NCBI GenBank assembly: GCA_026770585.1
Contig: MU646322.1
Coordinates: forward strand, 959,519 to 971,727
Direction of reading: 5' to 3'
Origin: Baffinella frigidus
Lineage: Eukaryota; Cryptophyceae; Cryptomonadales; Baffinellaceae
DNA length: 12,209 nt
Of this stretch, positions 6,032 to 12,209 are shown in pieces. Position numbers and translations under genes: made by a program. Position 1 is the stretch's first letter. Each line of letters starts with the position of its first letter. Below the pieces are notes generated by a model. It had not been told where the DNA came from. It ran no database searches and saw only the letters and a list, made by a program, of their open reading frames with translations.

Positions 6032-6285
6032 CCTAAACCCTGACACCTAAACCCTGACACCTAAACACACCCTAAACCCTAAACCCTGAATCATAAACCA
6101 TAAACCATAAACCTTTGCACCTGAACCCTAAACCCTAAAACCCTAAACCCTAACCCCTAACCCCTAAACCCTGACCATAAACCCTTAACCCTTAACCCTT
6201 AACCCTTAACCCTTAACCCTTGAACCCCAAACCTTAAACAATTAACACTAAACCCTAAACACTAAACACTAATCCCTAACCCAGG
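6032..6285 (+). repeat. Telomere-like array 3
   Basis: It starts as a 14-bp repeat (ACCTAAACCCTGAC, about 6031-6058), then CCCTAAA variants, CATAAAC variants, and a run of CCCTTAA units (about 6182-6222), ending AATCCCTAACCC near 6283. It has the same strand orientation as arrays 1 and 2. Confidence 0.95.
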
Positions 6286-6569
6286 TGTCCTTCAGGGCCA
6301 TGAGCAGCCTACAGGGAGTTCCCATCCCTGAGTCGGAGTCGCAGTTCCCATCCTACCCACACTACCCACGCACTCACGAATGTGAACACGCACCGCCCGT
6401 AGGATGGTTCTAAGCTCCTATGAATAAAATAGCCCTACAGTGGGATTCTAGCGTCCTTGACTCTTAGGAATGACATAGCATATTTTAGGATTCTAGTGCG
6501 GCGCCCGCCCTTCCACACACCGGGCTTCGAAGAGTTTTCCAATCACCCTTAAGCGATAAGACCTACGAC
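6286..6569. other. Spacer without recognisable gene
   Basis: Only short local repeats are visible, for example GTTCCCATCC twice (about 6317-6350) and ACTACCCAC-type repeats. GCGATAAGACCTACGACCCT at 6554 onward shares a GCnnATAAGAC...ACCCTAC pattern with the 117-bp elements. Confidence 0.45.
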
Positions 6570-6726
6570 CCTACGGTAGGCAATCCGTAGGGACATAGGG
6601 GGGGTTCCTACCGATAAGGTAACCGAAAATGGCTTAAATCTGAGCCAAAAATCCCTTTTTGTAGGAGTCCATCCCTGAACATTCCGCGTGAAGGTCTTCC
6701 TAGCGAGAATCCTAGCGAGAAACAGC

Positions 6727-6768
6727 GCGTTTATTACATGTACGGATTGAAACCAACACGCCCCACCG
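6727..6768 (-). repeat. Dispersed repeat GTTGGTTTCRATCCGT, copy 1
   Basis: On the minus strand it reads GGTGGGGCGTGTTGGTTTCA, then ATCCGT and AATAAACGCG. It matches 9313-9366, with six extra bases (ACATGT) between CCGT and AATAAACGC, and more weakly 8094-8138. Just upstream, TCCTAGCGAGA is tandemly duplicated (about 6698-6720). Confidence 0.65.
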
Positions 6769-6838
6769 CCGGGCCGTGCTTCGCTTCCGGAAGCAGGACC
6801 GTTTGACACAAAAGCCAAAAAATTGAGCCCGCGCTGAG

Positions 6839-6957
6839 GCCACTTCTTATGGAGCAGCTGAGGCTGATTAGAGGCCACTTCAGCTCAGAGGCCACTCAGA
6901 GCCAAGTGGAAGTGCCCTCAGCTGAAGTGGCCTCAGCAGCGCCAATAAGAGAAGTGG
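6839..6957. repeat. Complex palindrome around GAGGCCACTTCAGCT
   Basis: GAGGCCACTTCAGCT (6871-6885) pairs perfectly with 6920-6934 across 34 nt. Outside it, GGCCACTTCTTATGG (6839 onward) pairs imperfectly with CCAATAAGAGAAGTGG (about 6942-6957). GGCCACT and its complement recur several times. A 124-codon open frame (6849-7223) runs through it, but its codon use is unlike the two GC-rich genes and it also crosses a dispersed repeat, so I do not call it a gene. Confidence 0.7.
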
Positions 6958-7298
6958 ATGCCAGGGCAGCCCAGCAGAGGTACCAGGCACGCCTCGAAGA
7001 ACCTAAAGGACCTAAATGTCGTTACCTGATTACTACCAAATCATGGCCTTGCCACGCCGGAGTCTTGGAAGGGGTCGGACCAAATCCATTAGGTCCTTCA
7101 GGAGCTCCCACCATAGGCGGACACCGGAACTGGTTCTGCAGAGGTGCTTTGGTGCTTTGGTGTTTTTATTTACACTCACATCGAAGGCCACAGCCCACCT
7201 CACTCTTGAGGAGTTGGGAGTAATCTACGGGTGAGCTCCTCGACCCCACCCACATAGGGTTTGCGGCGCGGTTGGTGTGCAGTGTGTCGTGTGTCGTG

Positions 7299-7376
7299 TG
7301 TAGGGTGCAGGGTGTAGGGTGTAGGGTGCAGGGTGTAGGGTGTAGGGTGCAGGTGTGTAGGGTCTAGGGTTTAGGG
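7299..7376 (-). repeat. TGYAGGG heptamer array (G-strand telomere-like)
   Basis: Eleven or so 7-bp units alternate TGTAGGG and TGCAGGG in a period-three order (T, C, T) and end TCTAGGG then TTTAGGG. It is derived from TTTAGGG with a fixed variant and a 21-bp higher-order period. It runs opposite to the main arrays. Confidence 0.85.
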
Positions 7377-7918
7377 CTATCTTACGCCTTGACACAGGTC
7401 GAGAAGCCAGGGGCTGCAATGGAAATAGACGGAAACCATGTCTGAGCTTACCGATGAAGGCGTAGGACAAGAAGGTTGCTTTTTGTTCAGATTTAAGCCA
7501 TTTCCCGTTACCTTATCGGTAGGAACCCCCCCTATGTCCCTACGGATTGCCTACCGTAGGTAGGCGGGATCACGTCTGGGGTTTAGGATTTCCCTAAGGA
7601 AGAGAGAAAAGCTCTTTGTTGAACGGACATGAAGGCGCGATAGCTTCAAGCTTCACCATGGGGGTACGAAAGGTGCCATGGGCTGTGTTGGGCTCGAGCC
7701 AGAGAACCCAGAGGGGTTCAGGAACAAGAACAGCACCGATACGTCGTACATGTACTTATTCTACTTGAACATGCCCCTGCGAAGCATTTTGGCAACTTTC
7801 TGCACATTCTGACGGGGAAAGTCTACTGGCCACCAAGTGACCAGTAGGACCTAGAACCGGTCCATGGTCGGATAGCGAGGGGGCAAATAAATCGTTTGAG
7901 ATTCTGGGCTTCAAGGCG

Positions 7919-7943
7919 CTGAAGATCCCGATGGGATCTTCAG
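7919..7943. repeat. Perfect 11-bp hairpin with 3-nt loop
   Basis: CTGAAGATCCC, GAT, GGGATCTTCAG. It is a tight perfect stem in spacer DNA, without an adjacent coding region or T-run. Confidence 0.8.
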
Positions 7944-8093
7944 AATGGCTCCAATTCCTACGTACTTATCTTAAGATTTGATCTCCAGGTCACGCGGAAG
8001 GGGGTCGGACCAATAATAAAAGGTCGCGCCGTGTGGTAAAGATCAAGAATCTTATCACATTGGCCCCTGCTCAGACACAGCCTCTGTGGGGTG

Positions 8094-8138
8094 CATACAT
8101 GGCGGCCGTGTTGGTTTGGTACGCATAACCTTCTCTCT
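8094..8138 (+). repeat. Dispersed repeat, copy 2 (GGCCGTGTTGGTTT)
   Basis: CATACATGGCGGCCGTGTTG then GTTTGGTACGCATAAC matches 9313 onward (CTACATGGTGGCCATGTTGG), diverging after GGTTT. It is the most diverged of three copies. Confidence 0.55.
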
Positions 8139-8170
8139 GGGGACAAGCCCCGAGTAGAGACGTTGAATGA

Positions 8171-8225
8171 GGGGACACGCCCGATGTAGGAGTAGTCTGA
8201 GTGACTTTACATGGGGCGTGTCCCC
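8171..8225. repeat. 18-bp stem-loop with GGGGACACGCCC ends
   Basis: 8171-8188 and 8208-8225 match at 17 of 18 positions in inverted orientation around 19 nt. A second GGGGACAAGCCCC lies 31 bp upstream (8140-8152) and could pair alternatively with the right arm. It lies just before array 4. Confidence 0.8.
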
Positions 8226-8587
8226 AGAGTCTCTCTCCCAGACCCTATGTCCTCAACTTTAAACCCTAAGCCTTAAACCCTAAATCCTCAACCCTAAACC
8301 CTAAACCCTAAACCCTAAACCTTAAACCCTAGAACCTGAATCTTAACCCCTAAACCCTCAACGATAAACCTGAAGCTTAAACCCTAAAGCCTCAATCCTC
8401 AATCCTCGACCCTCAACCCTCGACTATAAACCCTCAACCCTCAACCCTCAACATTTCACCCTAAACCCTCAACCTTCAACCCTAAACCCTAAACCTTAAA
8501 CTCTCAACCCCAACACCTGACCCGTAACCCGTAACCCCTAATTCCCGAACCCTGAACCCTAAACCCCAAACCCTAAACCCTAAACCT

Positions 8588-8609
8588 TAGGTTTCTCCCG
8601 AGAAACCTA
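8588..8609. repeat. Hairpin within array 4, copy 1
   Basis: TAGGTTTCTC, CC, GAGAAACCTA: a perfect 10-bp stem with a 2-nt loop, flanked on both sides by CCCTAAA-type repeats. Confidence 0.85.
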
Positions 8610-8774
8610 GACCGTAAACCCTAAACCCTGAACCCTAACCCCCAAGCCTTCAACCCTGAACCCTGAACCCTAAACCCTAAACTCTCAACCCCAACACCTG
8701 ACCCGTAACCCCTAACCCCTAATTCCCAAACCCTGAACCCTAAACCCCAAACCCTCAACCCTAACCCCTAAACC

Positions 8775-8798
8775 CTAGGTTTCTCCCGAGAAACCTAG
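8775..8798. repeat. Hairpin within array 4, copy 2
   Basis: CTAGGTTTCTC, CC, GAGAAACCTAG: the same hairpin with an 11-bp perfect stem, 188 bp downstream of copy 1 within the duplicated segment. Confidence 0.85.
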
Positions 8799-9312
8799 AC
8801 CCTAAACCCTAAACCCCAAACACTAAACACTAAACACTAAAATCCAAACCCTAAACAAATAAACCTCAAACCCTCAACCCTCAACCCTCAACCCTCAACC
8901 CTAAACCTTGAACCCTAAGCCCTAAACCCTAAACCATAAACCCTAATCCCTAATCCCTAAACCCTCAACCCTCAACCCTCAACCCTAAATGCTGAACCCT
9001 AAACCCTCAACTCTCAATCCTCAACCTGAAAACCTCGACCCTTAATTCTAAACACTTAACCCTAAACCCCACACCCAGAGCCCTAAACCCTAACACCTGC
9101 CCCTAACCCCTAAGCCCAAAACCCTGAATCCTGAACCCTGCACCCGAAACTTTAAACCCCAAACCCCAAACCCTAAACCCCTAACCCCAAAACCCAAATC
9201 CTAAACCTCAATCCTAAACCAGAAACCCTAAACCCTGAACCCTAAAGCCTCCGAGGAAGGAAGCGGCTGTGTGGAACAAGAAAGCGGGTGTGGAAGGCCT
9301 TCGTGAAAGGGA

Positions 9313-9366
9313 CTACATGGTGGCCATGTTGGTTTCGATCCGTAATAAACGCACATTTTTCTCCCT
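9313..9366 (+). repeat. Dispersed repeat, copy 3 (GTTGGTTTCGATCCGT)
   Basis: TACATGGTGGCCATGTTGGT, then TTCGATCCGT and AATAAACGCA, followed by TTTCTCCCTC. It aligns with the minus strand of 6727-6768 and with 8094-8138. A further GGCCGTGTTGGTACG lies at about 9392. Confidence 0.65.
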
Positions 9367-9502
9367 CAAGCTCGACACCCAACTTACTACTGGCCGTGTT
9401 GGTACGACGCTTCGTAGGGCCTGGTCCACTCGGGGGACGACGGATGTTTCAAGCCCCCCAGAGTCTGAGGGTCACGTGATCAAGTTTGTATGAAACCAGT
9501 CT

Positions 9503-9537
9503 GGTTTAGGAGTTAGGGGTTAGGGTAGGGTTGAGGG
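9503..9537 (-). repeat. Short G-strand telomere-like tract
   Basis: GGTTTAGGAGTTAGGGGTTA followed by GGGTAGGGTTGAGGG. About five degenerate TTTAGGG units lie in the orientation opposite to array 4, which ended about 250 bp earlier. Confidence 0.8.
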
Positions 9538-10001
9538 TCTCAATCGTGGCATGAGAGAGGCAGTGCAGACTCCCCCCTCTCGTGCGAAGGCAGAATGTCA
9601 CGCTGAGTGTATGTCCAGGTCTAGATTCCGATGTTTTCTCCCAAGGGACCCCGGCCCCCACGTAGGGGGAGTTGTCCCGATATAGAGCACCCCAAATACA
9701 GACGATCTAACGGCCCGAGGCGGGCTCGTCCTGGATAGGTCCTCACACAAGGTCTCTATCTCGATAAAGACACGCACCGACCTAGGGCCCTACTTGTATG
9801 GAAGGCCTACGCATTGGAGCCCAGAACCCCACCCCCAAAGACGGTGTGTGATCACTGCCAGCACTTTCACTCCAGAAAACCTTCATTCAAAACACCCACA
9901 GTACATCGCCACCTACGTTCTCCCGCGTCAAACATAAGCTGAGGAAGACTACCTCGACGCCGCGTTCAGGAGCAACGCACTCCAGCCCCTCGCAGCCGGG
10001 C

Positions 10002-11374
10002 TCACACCCTCTCCTCCCAGTCGCGCGCCTTCTCTAGGTCAACGTCGGTGCAGAGAGCGTAGGAGTCGCGGTTGTAGCGGAGCTGCTCGAGCAGGGTGTC
10101 CGAGCCCTCCCGGGGGGGTGTCGGGGTACTCCCGGCTCGTTCGGTGCCGGGGGGAAAGCAGCCGCGAGGAGGGTGAAGAGGGGGGCGGCGAGATAGTCGA
10201 TGAAGCCAGTTTGGAGTTCGACGCGAGATTTGGCGAGGCGGTCGCAGGTTGGCGTGACATCCATGCCCATGGCGCGTTCGGCGTCGCCTTGGAGGAAGAA
10301 CTCGTCGGTGACGCGCAGCGCCCAGCGCCGCGCCACCGCCGCGGGCTTGACCACGTTGGAGATATCCGCGCATTTGACCATGAGCTCCATGGCCAGCTGC
10401 TTGTCCATCTCCACCGCCGGGTCCTCAGCGCGGCGCGCGGCGAATTCTTGAATTTGATCGAAGTATTGAGTGTGGCGGTTCATGTCGGTGGCGAGGATGA
10501 TCTTCGAGACGGAGGATCGGAACTGGTAGTACTGCTCCGAGGAGAGACCTTCGAGGATCCCGATGTCGCTGTCGACCATGACGCCGAGCGCGCGGAGAGC
10601 ATGGTGCTTCTCGAGGAGCGCGTCCTTGAAGATGATGTTCTTGTACGCGCCGTGCGTCGAGTCGCGTGCCTTCTCAAGGAACGTGAAGGTCACGCCCGGG
10701 TGCTCCATGTCATGGCAGAGGGCCGCAGACAGGAGGGCGAAGCGCTCCCAGGCGTCGAGGCGCGCCATGGTCCCGGTGGAAGTCGCGAGGGCGTTGGTCG
10801 TCTGCATCACGTCGAACACGTGGTAGAAGTTGTGGTAGGGATTTTTGAGCATGGAGGCGCGGACCGCGAGGATGAAGTGGCGCACGCGGTGCTCGGCGAG
10901 CCCCGCGGGAAGCCCGGCGCTGACGAACATCTCCAGAGCCAGGTGGCAGAGGACATCGCTTGGCAGGGTTGTTGGATCGAGATCGAAGCTGAGGAGATGC
11001 AGCTTGCTGGAGGCGAAGGCGTCGTCGTTGACCGCGGGCCATTCCTGGAGGACTGGGTGAGCGTGGCGCCGCATCCGGAAGGATCTCTTCACGCGGCGGC
11101 GATGCTGGCGGGCTACCGGCAAATCGCTCTTGCGCCACAACGAGTCCTCGCTGCCGGTCCGCGAGAAGGAAGATGTGGTGTCGAGGCTTACCAGCTCCTC
11201 CGGGTTGGAGGACGCCGATCCGCATGACGTCGCTCTGCGCAGCCTGCGGCGCACGGAGACCTGCCCGGCATCGACAATGTTGAAGTTCTCGTCTCGTGGC
11301 ATGGCAAGGGTGTTGCGTGCTCGGTCGGCCATGTCTGCGGAGGAGGGGAAGCGCATGGTGTTCGTGCCGGCCAT
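10002..11374 (-). CDS. Class I 3',5'-cyclic-nucleotide phosphodiesterase
   Basis: It hydrolyses cAMP and/or cGMP to the 5'-monophosphate, probably in the cytosol. Numbered from the ATG at 11374 (context GGCATGG), a basic, Ser-rich N-terminus holds a PKA-like RRATS (about residues 46-50). The catalytic domain follows from about residue 120: YHNFYH (180-185), CHDMEHPG (220-227), LLEKHH (253-258), ILATDM (293-298), CADISN (335-340; metal Asp 337) and LQTGFIDYL (387-395) with the nucleotide-binding Gln 388. The family's usual Asn after HPGVT is Phe here. The longer open frame begins upstream at a TTG (11419), and a stop at 11489-11491 closes it. The frame is lost at a run of seven G (10112-10118). 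One base more there would join it to LLEQLRYNRDSYAL and end at 10002, about 457 residues, with typical family ending and matching codon use. No intron is evident. cAMP or cGMP preference cannot be read. Confidence 0.93.
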
Positions 11375-11486
11375 GCCGGGTGGCGGTTTGGGAAAATGCA
11401 ACGAGTTCCACCTTGACAAGTGCCGCCTCCGTGTCTGGAGGCGCGTCTCTTTGAAACATAGATGGGCGAATCCCGCAAATTTCTTT

Positions 11487-11493
11487 TTTTATA
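11487..11493 (-). promoter_or_regulatory. Possible TATA box of the phosphodiesterase gene
   Basis: The minus strand reads TTTATAAAAAAAG, about 115 nt before the ATG at 11374. A start site about 30 nt downstream would give a leader of roughly 85-90 nt. An out-of-frame ATG at 11457-11459 would lie at or just before the start of that leader. This is inference from sequence resemblance and position. Confidence 0.4.
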
Positions 11494-11499
11494 AATCTA

Positions 11500-12147
11500 C
11501 ACACGACCCTCTTCCAGGCTTCTGGAGCGTTCCAGAGGGTGTAGAACAGCGTCCTTTCGGTCGTTATTGTAGGATGAGACAACGTACATGTCACTTCAAC
11601 CGAAATCCTCTCATAGATGGCTCCGATCTATGCTTCTCGTGCGGATCACGTTGCGAGGAGGGCATTTTTACCACAGGCTCGTAAGGGGGGCGTTTGGTAT
11701 CTGGTATTTTTAGTACCAGCACGTGCTCGGCAAAACCACACGCTGGTCCACATGTTTTTGCCCCACCCGCCATCCGCTCGAAAGGAGGTGCACGGGGCAA
11801 CTATGTGTGGCTTAGGCAGGGGCCCCACGCAACGGTGTGCTCTGCAGGGGAGAAACTAAGGAGGAGGACGCTAATGCGCACTTCTCCTGTGTGGACCCCC
11901 CATTATGGGTAGTGGCAGTTTCTTGAATAGGAAAACTTTGGTGCAGTTCCCAGATCTTTTCCTAATCTCGCCTCAATTCTTGCACCGTGTAATTCACTTT
12001 CGAATAAAGTCAATAAAGTGGAGGCACGCCGTCGTAAGGGCCTTTCAAGGCGAGGCAAGCCACTAAGGTAAATTTTGTTGGGGTGTGTGAAGCCTCCGGC
12101 GGCCCCTGCGGGGAGCTTGTCCTGTCGAAAAGGTGGGACCCCCGAAT
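11500..12147. other. Upstream spacer, no gene recognised
   Basis: Several short overlapping frames on both strands (11591-11912) carry no domain and lack the strong third-position GC of the phosphodiesterase gene. Two AATAAA hexamers (12003-12008 and 12012-12017, plus strand) follow no visible coding sequence. They could end a transcript whose exons I cannot identify. Confidence 0.45.
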
Positions 12148-12209
12148 CCTAAACCCTCAACCCCAAACAACCCCAAACGCTGAACGCTGAACCCTAAACC
12201 CTAAACCCT
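12148..12209 (+). repeat. Telomere-like array 5, cut by the window end
   Basis: CCTAAACCCTCAACCCCAAA, then CCCCAAACGCTGAACGCTGAA and CCCTAAA units to the last base. It has the same orientation as arrays 1-4. Its full length is outside the window. Confidence 0.93.

Larger units (their letters stand above)
6570..7560. mobile_element. About 1-kb unit bounded by 74-bp inverted arms
   Basis: 6570-6643 and 7487-7560 are inverted copies matching at 72 of 74 positions. The arm contains CCTACGGTAGGCAATCCGTA, a run of seven G, then CCGATAAGG and GGCTTAAATCTGA. The core (CCCTAC-n-GTAGG ... TAGGG ... G-run) resembles the interior of the 117-bp elements, so the arms may derive from that family. No target-site duplication is clear. 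Between the arms lie a complex palindrome, a dispersed-repeat fragment and a TGYAGGG array, but no transposase. It could be a foldback element or two inverted insertions that happen to flank this DNA. Confidence 0.6.
7561..8242. other. Spacer with hairpins, no gene recognised
   Basis: The only features seen are stem-loops and a repeat copy, listed separately. The 62-codon minus-strand frame at 7958-8146 overlaps the dispersed repeat and shows no domain. Confidence 0.5.
8243..9248 (+). repeat. Telomere-like array 4, about 1 kb
   Basis: This is the longest array and the most degenerate. CCCTAAA, CCCTCAA, CCCTGAA, CACTAAA and CCCCAAA variants are mixed. It contains a duplicated segment of about 180-188 bp (from about 8497 and about 8678) sharing CTCTCAACCCCAACACCTGA and AACCCCTAATTCCC. 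Each copy includes an identical hairpin. The array ends at CCTAAAGCCTCCGAGG. Confidence 0.97.
9249..10001. other. Spacer and 3' flank of the phosphodiesterase gene
   Basis: No gene is recognised. The 74-codon frame at 9269 begins with GTG rather than ATG and overlaps a dispersed repeat. CCTAGGGCCCTAC at about 9782-9794 recalls the core of the 117-bp elements but lacks inverted ends. No clear polyadenylation signal for the minus-strand gene was found below 10002. Confidence 0.45.

Noticed and set aside
6849-7223. 124-codon frame inside the 1-kb inverted-arm unit
   Set aside because: It crosses a palindrome and a dispersed repeat, has ordinary third positions unlike the two GC-rich genes, and matches no family I know.
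9313-9366. tRNA or tRNA-derived SINE, because GGTTTCGATCC resembles a B box
   Set aside because: The match to GGTTCGANTCC is incomplete, no A box sits at the right distance, and no cloverleaf can be drawn.
9779-9816. A fourth 117-bp element
   Set aside because: Only CCTAGGGCCCTAC and a vague CCTACGCATTGG are shared. There are no inverted ends or TA flanks.
10034-10111. Ser/Thr/Pro-rich C-terminal tail of the unbroken frame
   Set aside because: It lacks codon bias and family similarity. The neighbouring frame has both, so the tail is probably the product of a one-base loss.
10118-11227. A 369-codon open frame on the plus strand
   Set aside because: It is antisense to the phosphodiesterase gene and arises from that gene's GC-rich third positions. 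It has no domain, whereas the minus strand carries the full family motifs.
11375-11419. TTG at 11419 as the start of the phosphodiesterase
   Set aside because: Nuclear genes rarely start at TTG, and an ATG in good context (GGCATGG) lies 15 codons downstream, before any conserved region.
10710-11594. A 294-codon minus-strand frame overlapping the phosphodiesterase start
   Set aside because: It is a shadow frame rich in Arg, Pro and Ala. I tested an intron from the upstream ATG (11459) using a donor at AAG|GTGG and the acceptor TCCTCCGCAG, but the join falls in the wrong frame for the catalytic domain.
1-12209. CRISPR array or prokaryotic defence island
   Set aside because: The tandem repeats have no unique spacers of constant length, and no associated protein genes are present. 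The sequence is eukaryotic.

Overview
This is a piece of a eukaryotic nuclear genome, not a bacterial or viral one. It shows long degenerate arrays of the 7-bp unit CCCTAAA (complement TTTAGGG, the Arabidopsis-type telomere repeat), microsatellites, minisatellites, several foldback elements and very little coding sequence. Two GC-rich coding islands stand out from AT-richer spacers. TTTAGGG-type telomeres occur in land plants, many green algae, dinoflagellates and some other algal groups. A class I cyclic-nucleotide phosphodiesterase argues against a land plant and fits an alga or other protist. The sequence alone does not fix the species.

Layout: 1-1345 is gene-free, with a CA/GA microsatellite, dispersed repeats and a 117-bp foldback element. 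1346-2165 is a duplicated junction leading into telomere-like array 1. 2166-3070 is spacer with stem-loops. 3071-3712 (+) is a probable short gene for an unrecognised Ser/Thr/Pro-rich protein. 3774-3890 is a second, very clean 117-bp element. 4165-5311 is a second copy of the junction, interrupted by a 226-bp element, followed by array 2. 5504-6031 holds minisatellites and 6032-6285 is array 3. 6570-7560 is bounded by 74-bp inverted arms. 8243-9248 is array 4. 10002-11374 (-) encodes the phosphodiesterase, with a single apparent frame break in a run of seven G. 12148-12209 is the start of array 5.

The two genes show no evident functional link. The main interest is structural. Telomere-like arrays alternate with islands over 12 kb, and a junction block was duplicated together with the order of its variant repeats. 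The two junction copies form a natural filled/empty site pair for a small TA-flanked inverted-repeat element. Three such elements share related ends and look like one MITE family. I found no rRNA, tRNA, CRISPR or complete transposase gene.
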